Origin: Collybiopsis luxurians FD-317 M1
Lineage: Eukaryota > Basidiomycota > Agaricomycetes > Agaricales > Omphalotaceae
NCBI GenBank assembly: GCA_000827265.1
Contig: KN834751.1
Coordinates: forward strand, 1,359,123-1,423,122
Direction of reading: 5' to 3'
Length of the DNA stretch: 64,000 nucleotides
The notes beneath the pieces were generated by a model. The model did no database searches. It saw nothing but the letters and a program-made list of their open reading frames with translations, and had not been told where the DNA came from. The number at the start of each line of letters is the position of its first letter. Positions within the stretch are counted from its first letter, which is position 1. A program made the translations under genes and the position numbers. Positions 55,435 through 64,000 of this stretch are shown here, in pieces.

Positions 55435-56092
55435 ATGTCGAGCCCCTTTCCACGCGTAAACATCTCTGTAGAGACTGTCTACGAATACGCCAGGTCGCCC
55501 TATGGGATCCCCGAGCAGCGTCTCTCAGAGATTTGACAGTTTCTCGAATCCGTAAACCAAGACCTCGATGATTACGACAACGAAATCTCGGCTGGAGAAC
55601 CAACTTCTATTCCTCAGAACTCGGCACGAAAGGTATCGACAGAAGGCAACCGCCCTTCGCTCACTTCTTGCACCTATTCACCGTCTCCCGAACGAACTCC
55701 TCGCTCAGATATTCGACTTTGTCTGCGACAATGACTTTGTGTCGAAAGCTCCATTTCGTCTCAGTGCGGTATGCAATCGTTGGCGATCGACGTGTCTCTC
55801 GCACCCGCAAATGTGGCCAAAGTTTGTGGTAGACTGTAGCGAAGGATCTAAGCTTGCAAACGCTATCGACTTATATCTGGAGAGTTCTGAGCAGTTGCAC
55901 CGTATACTTGAACTTGCTTATTATCCTTGTAACCACAGTCAGCATGGGCATAATCCTCTCTTCCAGAAACTCATAAACTGCCGTGCCTGTTGGCGCCATG
56001 TTAAGTTCTCGCTGCAGCCCCTCTCTCTGGAATTTCCCTATCTTTCGGGATTAAATTTTCTCAGTTCCTCGGAAGAATCCGTTGAAGCTTAA
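55435..56092 (+). pseudogene. F-box-like gene, array copy 8 (truncated, decayed)
   Basis: The start (MSSPFPRVNISVETVYEYAR) is nearly identical to copy 9. An Arg codon has become TGA at 55534-55536 (copy 9 has CGA). A two-base loss follows near 55588 (GAAATCTCGG against GAAATCTCTCGG). The remaining frame continues through coiled coil, PIHRLPNELLAQIFDFVCDN, FRLSAVCNRWRSTCLSHPQMW and into the first solenoid repeat, then ends at TAA 56090-56092 after GLNFLSSSEESVEA. About 300 C-terminal residues are missing and the downstream sequence is an unrelated repeat region. Confidence 0.88.
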
Positions 56093-57482
56093 CGTTGAGT
56101 TTAATCTTGCCTTCCATCGATTACAAAAGCTGTTCTTTGTTCTATTCGGTGATCCCAGCTTTGCCCAGTTCTATTGAGTGTCCTTTGGTCCCTGCTCGGC
56201 TACAGTATTTGATATCTGATCACTTGAGTACCGTTATTGATGATTTTGGTTTAAATTCAAGGATATTAAAAGTTCAATTCCTTGGAAGAGCCTCCTGTTG
56301 ATGTTGATTTCCCCTGAAACTGAATGTAGATTTCATGAGGCAGTTGTATTTTAATCAATAGAGAAAACTGTGATACATAATATGATATTGGGGCATTGAA
56401 ATCTCAATTCCTTAGAAAGGCCCTTGAAGCTTCCATGACTCGGAGCATGCATTCATCTCGATGGACTGACAGATAGACGAAACAGCTATACATAATAATG
56501 AAATTAAAAATCCACGGAACTTGCTCCTGACATTAATTACATAACAAAAATGCCTCAGCCATTACAGGTCATACAGATCTTTGAACCTCCTAAGTATTTT
56601 CCGAGCCATCATTTCGGACTTCGGGCCCTACTCTCCACCTCACATGCTAGGACACTTACCATACTAGTAGCTTCTAATTCCTCAGCAAAGCCCTTGAAGC
56701 TTCATGTCAACTTTATGAACACACGTCTGACATCTGTGTCCATAAGGCAACTGTGTTCTAATTGGCAGCGGAGAAAACTGCAACACATAATATTAAAATG
56801 AAAAGCTCACAAGAGCCAATAATTAAATTCAGGGTATAACTTGAACAAGTGCAATCTTGCCTAGATGCCTTCCATCGATTACATAGCAAAAAAACCCGGT
56901 CTTTATTCTATTCACTAATCGAGTCAGCTTTGCCCGGTTCTATGGAATGTCTTTTGGTCCTTGTTCGGCTTCAGTATCTGATCATCTGAGTCTCAGAATT
57001 TTGGTTTAGATTCGAGGGTTATAAAATTTCTATTCCTCAGAAAAGCCCCTCGAAGCTTAATGTTGACTTCATTAACACACATCTGTGTCCTCGAGGCAAC
57101 TGTGTTCTAATCGAAAACCATGATACATAATAGTGAAATGAAAAATTCCCAAGAGCCAATAGCTAAGTTCAGAACATAGCAAGGAGCAATCTTGGCCTCT
57201 ATCGATTACATTGAAAAAAAGCCACGCTTCGTTCCATTCACTGGTCTCAGGTTGATGAATACAAATTTTTGAGCCTTCCTTTCTGAATTTGGGTCCCTTC
57301 CCCATCTCACACATCTCACATGTAATTATGAGTTCCCTTCCTGCATCTCGGCAAGAAAAAGAATATGTTGGCTGAGTATCCAAAGTTAGCTTGTGCGGCT
57401 GTAAATTCAACTATAAAAGTGGTCCACGGATGTTCCATTTCCTATCAGTCCCTGTGTCGCTAAAAATCTCCTCTTTACAAAG
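56093..57482. other. Intergenic with diverged direct repeats; lectin promoter
   Basis: No gene is seen. The A/T-rich repeats are listed separately; the last 150 bp lead into the lectin gene. Confidence 0.6.
56095..57260. repeat. Diverged direct repeats, several partial copies
   Basis: Segments around CCTTCCATCGATTACA (56110, 56868), TCTATTCG/CACT..CAGCTTTGCCC (56140, 56925), TTCCTCAG/AAAGCCCCT or GCCCTTGAAGCTT (56280, 56410, 56685, 57035), and CATAATA..GAAATGAAAA (56490, 56790, 57128) recur in the same order. They indicate two long (about 750 bp apart) and several short copies of an old tandem or satellite-like sequence. No frame is open across them. Confidence 0.65.
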
Positions 57483-58221
57483 ATGTTGCAGAGCAAACCT
57501 ATTCTCATTCAAACCTCCAACTATGGGGGTAGCGATGGAACTCCATTCAATGATGCTCAAACTGGTATCTTTATCTTCTAGCCTAAGAGTTCGCATAATT
57601 GTTGACTTCTATTTCTGAAGTTCAAAACTGGCCTGCCTACAACCCCGATGGCCCCATTATCAATTTCAGTCATCCTATCACACAAATTGAAGTTCGCTCA
57701 GGATGGATTATCGATGCCCTGAACGTTACTTACTCACTCACCAATGGCAAAACAACCACAGTCAAACATGGTAGTCAGACTGGTGGAACCTCGCATATCG
57801 TTACACTTGGAGGTATGTAAATGAATGTTGACATTTTTCTCTTACCTACACAATCCTAGAAAATGAAATCATCGTTGCAACCTATGGTTGGGCCGGATAC
57901 TACGAGTATTATCAGACGAGTCTCCTGATTCAGATTTCCTTCAATATCTTTGACACTAAGGCATGCACGATGCGCACTGAAGGAGTAAGTATGTATCTTT
58001 CCCATTTTATTCCTAAGTTGATGGCAGTATCTGCTTAGCCATTTGGGGCCGACGCCGGTGTTGCTCAAGGCACTGTCTTCCAAGTCTCGGACCCCCTTGC
58101 GTTTGCTGGCTTTCAGACGGCCAGTAGGTCTCTTATCTTCATCACCGCCAGCCTGTAAATTAAAAATCTTCTAGGTGCAGTGGCTGGTATATCCATCATG
58201 AAGGCCGTTGCGGCGGAGTAA
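57483..58221 (+). CDS. Jacalin-like lectin-domain protein
   Basis: Small, probably cytosolic carbohydrate-binding protein of 176 residues. Five exons (57483-57564, 57621-57812, 57860-57984, 58039-58123, 58175-58221) close in phase. The start reads MLQSKPILIQTSNYGGSDGT; the jacalin fold signature is GGSDGTPFNDAQT, ITQIEVRSGWIIDALNVTY, HIVTLGGENEIIVATYG, YQTSLLIQISFNIF, PFGADAGVAQGTVFQV and LAFAGFQTASA. No signal peptide is visible, as in many fungal fruiting-body lectins that act in defence against grazers; that role is inference. The family usually binds mannose or galactose; specificity cannot be read here. The gene lies between two direct repeats and next to TE relics. Confidence 0.88.
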
Positions 58222-58865
58222 GTGCAAGGCGGCATACTGTATCAGGATTATGGCCATATTCTTTGAAAATTTGAAAATGTTTACATAGTGATGGGTTGTG
58301 CTTCTTTGTACTTGTACTACTCGAAATGCCCGCAATGGTAAAAGATGTCAGTGTTTCCTTGTTCCCAAAAAAGACCATCACTGAGACACCGATAAAATGG
58401 AAATTCTTGTAAATATTGTGAGGTTCTAGATAAATTTCGGATAGAAAGCTTTGCGAAAATGCGGGGGATTTATGCTTTATAGTTTGTATTTGTACATTAT
58501 ACCTTGAATTTGGATGCACAATAGCATGTTGACAGCGGTGGTTATTGTACTTGATGTGGTGATGGGCCCTGGCTGCTAAATATAGAACATGGCTCAGATG
58601 AAGGCAGAATGCAATGATTTAAGCATATAGGCCGGTCGAGCATTCATCACGATGAAGTGGTTGTTGGGAGACCGTGAAAACAGTTTAAATTGACTGACTA
58701 CGCTACATATAGTAACTCAGGTAAGAAAAATCTTCCCCTTGTCAGCTCGTCTCGACAGGAAAGTATAGTATAGTAAAATGAACAACATAAGTCAGATAGA
58801 TATATAGAAGAGAAATTAATGATTTTCTTTACTTTTTCTCTCTTTTTAAAGACGAATAGATACAA
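58222..58865. other. Lectin 3' flank, right direct repeat, LINE 3' end
   Basis: No gene is seen. It contains the right copy of the 240-bp direct repeat (58441-58678), directly followed by the 3' end of the LINE remnant. Confidence 0.6.
58441..58678. repeat. Direct repeat, right copy (about 240 bp)
   Basis: Second copy of 54949-55189. Here it is not attached to a secreted-protein gene; homology to the left copy stops at 58678, where LINE-derived sequence begins. Confidence 0.85.
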
Positions 58866-61398
58866 TCATACTGACAAATAAGAAAGATGAGACGGTAACG
58901 AAACGTCAATTGGTTTCACTGTCCGCCTTTTCGCCCTAAACCTGATTTGCCGTCGGTAAGAGCCCAAAATCCGACCCGGAAGTTGAATGCAGCTTGTATG
59001 CCACATCATATATATTCGTGATCTAACTTCCTCAGTGTCTACCATTTTCGACCACTGAACAGGCTCATGATGCGATAAACTCCCAATGCCCACAGTTCTC
59101 GACACATAGGGTGGAAGAGGAGGTAAGTTGCCTATGTAAAAGGCAGAGTGATATCGCGGCCAAAGATCATCATCGCGTAAGAGCGCATGAGCAACATTCG
59201 ACACCGCCGTTTTCTCAGTAGGGGATAGGGCTGAGGTGTTATTCAAGATTTCGTCTATCTCCGCCATCATGTCATGCATCGACTGCGCTCTAAGCGAGGC
59301 AAAAGTAGGGCAGATTACAAAAATATGATGTTCATTTTCCAGAGCCTTGCATCCGAATGAACACCAAGGATGACAATCTCCAAAGCGGAGGAAGCGCAGT
59401 TCCTTGGTATCGAGTTGAAATGATCTGAGGTAAAGTTGTACGAGAGCCGAATATGCAAATGACGAGCAAATGTAGGGATGATCGGGAAGGGGATGAGGGG
59501 CATGGAGAGGGCGGGCAAGAGTCAGGGTAGGACATAAGAAAAGATCAGTGTCCTTGTAAAAAACAAGAGATGAGTGAATATATGCAGACACGCTAGATTC
59601 AATGTATGAATGTGAATGTGAATATAAAGTAAAAGAATCCATGCCAAGAAAAGTGGGAATGGGTATGGAAGGAGGTGGGATAGGTGAAGACTGAGACTTG
59701 GAAGCAATAATATCAGCAAAGTGATTTGCAATGGATGGAATATTGGAAGAGCCAGTATGAGCTGCTGTATAAGTAATAGAAGGAGAATGGTTGCAGTGCC
59801 CAATAACATTCATTATCCAGCGGAAAAGGGAACAAGCTGGTAAAGAAGACCAAGAGTAAGGTAGGAGGGGAGAAATGGAAGCATCATTAATCAGGCGAGA
59901 GAAGTCGAGATGATCAGTATAAAGTATAGAAGAGATTGCAGGGGAGTGATAGAAGGAAGCGAGAAGAGTCATAAGGATTGCATAGGCTTCACCAATTGGT
60001 ACTGAGGTAGAATTTCGGAACGATATAAGTGAAAAGGCAGCGGAGCCGAAAGGGGTATTAGATAAGAAAATGACCGAACAAGATTGATTGAAAGTTGATT
60101 GAAAGGACGAGAAACAGGGATCATAGAAGTATCTGATGAGTACGTCAATAGATTCATAGTAGGAAACTGAGGCAGAGGGGGAAGAGGAGATGAACTAAGA
60201 AGGGTGAGAACTTTTTCAGCCATTTGTTTATGGATAGAAGGAGGGATAAGCAAGGAGGGGCGGTCTTTAGATGTAAGAGAAAAAGGATCAGAGACACGAG
60301 CAGCATTGTCAATACTGCCAGACTCCCCATCTTCTTTTATTCTTATCAAAGCATCCGACAAAGATTGAACTTCCATGATTGAATCCATTGTTTAACCTTT
60401 GCCAAAGCATGCAGAACATTGGTGGCTCTACAGAGATTTTCTGCATCGGCAGACCCCCGCCACATTGAATGGAGAGTATTGAAATTGAAGGTCCAACTAC
60501 CTAATTGAGATAAGAGTCGAATGCGCAGCTAATGTTCCAAATGAACAATGTCTGTAGATGCTGGAGTCGATGGACCAGGAGGGAGGGCATTGAATAGGTG
60601 TCGTACTACAACATTGCCTGTGAATATAAATGACAGGTCCGTCGCTCAAAGTTACATTTCAGTGCCAGTGCGAAGAGTGAAATAGGCAATGAGCCAAAGG
60701 AAAGGGACCTTTCATCGGGATTGGGTAAAACGAAGAGTAGGGCCTTGAACCATTAAACCATCAAGAGGGTATCAGCATTTGTTGAGTAAACAGGTCTAAT
60801 CCGCCATCGTCACAGCAGCCATATTCCTGAAAGCTGTGATATGGTGATTGAGGTCACGGACCAAACCTGAAACGGCATATGACGCATTGAGTCAATGGAA
60901 GGGAAGTCAAAACTGAATGATGATAAAGGTTGGGAAAGAAGAGTAGGATTAAAACAGAAGGGAAAGGAAAACATATTGGTGAATGCACAAGGCTGCGAGG
61001 TTATCTATTTGTTCGGCTTGCTCTGTAGACAGAGGATGATATGATAGGAGAGGCCGCACTTTGGCAATCAAAGATTGAGCTATAATACACCAAAAGACTG
61101 TAAACGGAAGGGGTCTTAATAAGACCGGGAACCGAAAATCATGTATTATGTTAGATATGCGTGCAAAGTGCCTATCTGCATTATTGGTTTCGGTGCGAAG
61201 GAATTCGAAATGAGACGTTGAGACAGATACAGTCCGCTGTACTCGGGAGAGAGGGTGATCTAGGTCAAGGGAGATGGACGGAAGTTGAACTGTAGAAGGC
61301 GGTGATGGACAATTCACCATAAAAGCGAGTGACTTTTCCCAGTTTGTTGTCCTTCCATATGCATGCCGAAATGTTTCCATCATGAATGTGGATTGCAA
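58866..61398 (-). mobile_element. Degraded non-LTR retrotransposon (LINE, Tad-like), 3' half
   Basis: Minus-strand pieces in changing frames. 60949-61398 resembles the end of a reverse-transcriptase region (NWEKSLAFMVNCPSPP, FEFLRTETNNADRHFARI). 59969-60388 then 58866-59972 form an RNase H-like region (TYSSDTSMIPV for the usual YTDxSM, IPIGEAYAIL in the shifted frame, YTAAHTGSSNIPSIANHFAD) and a terminal C/H-rich segment (CHPWCSFGCKALENEHHIFVICP split across two motifs). Several frameshifts and stops separate these parts and the endonuclease/RT core is missing, so the element is dead. The 368-codon last frame is still open, which suggests moderate age. Confidence 0.72.
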
Positions 61399-63731
61399 GA
61401 GAGAGACGGGAGAGTAGGAGTGATTAGGAGCAAGTCATTTGTTGATTGATAGCTCAACAGAGATGGAGTCTGAAGGGGTATGAAAAGAACTTGTGTAAGC
61501 AATGCCAGTTTGAATTACAAGTCTGACATCTTCATTTTGGTGGAATGAATCATGAAGCCAGTGGTTCCCAAGGCTGGTGGTCAGTACAGATTTTAGGGAG
61601 GAGAGCAGGCCCTCTTGCTTGTTCATTTCTGAAACCAGGAATTCATTTGTTAGGCCATATGCACTTTGAACATGATATGGGACATTGGTTTGGGCAGACT
61701 TGTCAAAATTATGAGTGCATGGAATGGAATGCCAAGTCTCTGCTCTGACAATTCTGTGTCTGATCCAAGGCAGGCAATTTTGAATTGATCTAATTTTTGT
61801 AATTTATATGTACAATTTTAGTTAGTTTTTATTACATTGATGATCCAGGATCCACGAGGTATGTAATTTGTTCCAATTACTGAAAAGGGCATGAGTCCCG
61901 CCACACATTAGCATTGGCCCACTTTGCGTCAAGTCAATAAGAGAAAATGGTAATCCGTATGCAATTACTGCATCGTAGAATCCTTCGGGTTCTAGACAAT
62001 CAAAACCTTTTGCTTGATCGCAACGAATTGCATAGATCAGGGTCTTTGATCAAGCTGCCCATGTCTCCACTTGAGCAAGAAATGATAGTAAGTCTTGACC
62101 TTGAACACCTGGTTGGGTCACAATTTAACAGTCAGGAATGGCATGATGTTGAGCTAAATATGGAATGAGGAGGTGATTTAGCCATGTATATGTAATTTGC
62201 GAGATGAGTTGACTACAACAAGTGCCCGAACCTTTGCGAGATCATAACCATATTGACAACGTGCCCTTCCTCCACTACCGGGACATTCCAGATGCTGAGG
62301 ACAATCATCAAACACACGCGGCACATTGTATACTCTGGCTTTTTGAGTTCTTGACAGGCACAGCAGGTACTTGCGCTGTGAGTGTAGCTTGCGACAAACT
62401 CTCTGCTGCAGTGAAAGTGAGAATAGCTTGCCGCCGGGGCTGCCTCGCACTGTCTGAGTTGCTGCGTGGTAATGGAGAATTGATTTCGTCGCCGGGGAGG
62501 TGGTGAAGAAACTGTTGTTAATAACGCGGTCTCCTGATGCGATATCATGGTCTGGATCATTTTCCGTGAAGAAATTGAGCTCATGATCGAGTGTATGAAG
62601 GTCTTACACGGATTTGATTCAGCTAGAAAGATACATTACCGACATTCATTTGCACCTGAAGGATCTGACTGACACCACCCAGCAGAGCCCTGTGATGCAT
62701 GCAAAGATGGATCCGATATTGATGGCCCAAGAGGAATTGGCCTGGTAGTGTTTCTCTGTGCAAGAAAACTGCCTGGAGCTAACAGCGCAATTGCAGTCTG
62801 AGAAGCAGATTCACACAGTGTTATTGGAGGAGTTGGGCTGGAACTGGAGGTACACCAATATTTGATCGTCTACGCAGTTTGCTTTCACATCGAGCACATG
62901 TCTCAGCAGCAGTTCAACTGTTTTTCGGTTTACCAGCAAATTTACGTGGACCACTGTAGTCAGCAGAATGCTCTGGTTTACAGCCTTTCATATGATCAGA
63001 AGGCATAATTAGCAAAAAAAAACAAGTTTAGCTGGAAAGATAGTTCAGACTGGAATGGGTCGATGTGGTTGTGGGTCAGCATTCAAATAGGTGTATTTGA
63101 AATTCAAGCCCAGACTAAAGATACATGATTTGATTGGGAACAGTACAGTGCGTACACGGTGCAGAGGTGTATAACTTCAGCATGTCGATGAAGGGAAAGA
63201 CAAAATAGAAGGATCAACAAAAGATCAACCAAAGTCCAGAACTTGAAAGTATATGACATTCCAGAACCGGTGACAGAAACCATTAGTATTCAGGCTACAT
63301 GGCAGGATAATGAATACGTACCTGGAAACCAGTAGACTCCTGGAAGCTTTTCATAATACTCTTGAGACCGGGTCCAAAAGTAAAAAAAGAAAAAACTCTC
63401 CGCAAGGCAGAGTGCATGGTTGCAGCCGATGACTGGCTTAAAGAGTTATATAGAGTACCAGGGATAGATATATAGAGAGAGAATGGACAGTTTGACTCAT
63501 ACGAGAATCAGTCGGTGGTGGTGGTTGTAGAAGAAGGCTCACACTGACACCGCGCGCGGGAAGCCTACACGTTCCGGAAAAAACTGCTATTTTGGGAAGG
63601 AGATGGGGCATTTCCGGATGGCTGTGCAGGCTATGTCCAAATTCGACATAGCCGTCCACGGACATGGAACGTGAGCCTCAAGTGAAGGTTCTTCGGCGTT
63701 CGCCATTTCCGCGTTCTAAAGTAACGGAGTT
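61399..63731. other. Intergenic with unclear relics
   Basis: No intact gene is seen. It may hold the decayed 5' part of the LINE, a Cys-containing relic at 62835-63000 (listed), and the promoter of F-box copy 9 from about 63450. Plus-strand frames at 61947-62168 and 62222-62506 have no motif. Confidence 0.45.
62835..63005 (-). pseudogene. Short relic with CxxC motif
   Basis: A minus-strand frame starts MPSDHMKGCKPEHSADYSGP, meets TGA after FAGKPKNS, then continues TCARCESKLRRRSNIGVPP and stops. The CxxC with a following basic stretch is zinc-finger-like. It may be part of a decayed transposon or gene; family unknown. Confidence 0.3.
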
Positions 63732-64000
63732 ATGTCGAGCACTTTTCCACGCGTAAACATCTCTGTAGAGACTATCTACGAATACGCCAGGTCGCCTTAC
63801 GGGATCCCCGAGCGGTGTCTTCCAGAGATTCGACAGTTTCTCGAATCCGTAAACCAAGGCCTCGATGTTTACGACAACGAAATCTCTCGGCTGGAGAACC
63901 AACTTCTATTCCTCAGGGCTCGGCACGAAAGGTCTCGACAGAAGGCAACCGCCTTTCGCTCACTTCTGTCACCTATTCACCGTCTCCCGAACGAACTCCT
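63732..64000 (+). CDS. F-box-like protein, array copy 9 (5' part, runs off window)
   Basis: The frame is open from ATG 63732 to the window edge (89 complete codons). It shows MSSTFPRVNISVETIYEYAR, SPYGIPERCLPEIRQFLESV, the coiled coil ISRLENQLLFLRARHERSRQ and the start of the F-box, SPIHRLPNELL. It is almost identical to pseudogene copy 8 and carries CGA where copy 8 has the TGA stop, and CTCTCGG where copy 8 has lost two bases, so it shows what copy 8 looked like before decay. Whether the solenoid is intact cannot be seen. Confidence 0.85.
   Translation, partial: MSSTFPRVNISVETIYEYARSPYGIPERCLPEIRQFLESVNQGLDVYDNEISRLENQLLFLRARHERSRQKATAFRSLLSPIHRLPNEL

Overview
The window is nuclear DNA of a filamentous basidiomycete, most likely an Agaricomycete (mushroom-forming fungus). 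Real genes are split by short GT-AG introns of about 45-70 nt. The protein families are typical of that class: a DOMON-cytochrome b561 protein, TKL-type kinases with an HGD catalytic motif, a greatly expanded F-box-like family, a jacalin-like lectin and a Tad-type LINE remnant. Intron-exon models were built by hand from splice signals and frame closure; all multi-exon coordinates are outer limits.  Layout. 1-16.7 kb holds single-copy genes: the C-terminus of an RGG-rich protein, a DOMON/cytochrome b561 membrane protein, a MITE-like element, homocysteine S-methyltransferase, a 152-bp tandem repeat block, an FHA-Chk2/Rad53-type checkpoint kinase, and a transcription factor with its Zn2Cys6 cluster at the extreme C-terminus. 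16.7-25.5 kb is an almost gene-free stretch in which I recognise nothing with confidence. 25.5-27.8 kb is an SCT1/GPT2-type glycerol-3-phosphate acyltransferase.  From 28.5 to 44.5 kb, with outliers at 55.4 and 63.7 kb, lies a same-strand array of nine paralogous F-box genes: four intact, one intact to the window edge and four decayed by nonsense changes, frameshifts or truncation. The first two sit in a tandem segmental duplication that also copied the 3' tail of the acyltransferase gene. Conserved housekeeping genes are embedded among them: the ESCRT-III subunit Vps2 (frameshifted in an A8 run) and ribosomal protein S0. Then come a 408-residue orphan, a head-to-tail pair of duplicated TKL-like kinases, a small secreted protein, a jacalin-like lectin and a degraded LINE.  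The single-copy genes do unrelated housekeeping jobs. The accessory half (F-box array, twin kinases, lectin, TE relics, duplicated promoter segments) looks like a fast birth-and-death region. The most system-like feature is the F-box array: constant N-terminus, coiled coil and F-box, variable LRR-like C-terminus, which suggests rapidly diversifying SCF substrate adaptors.
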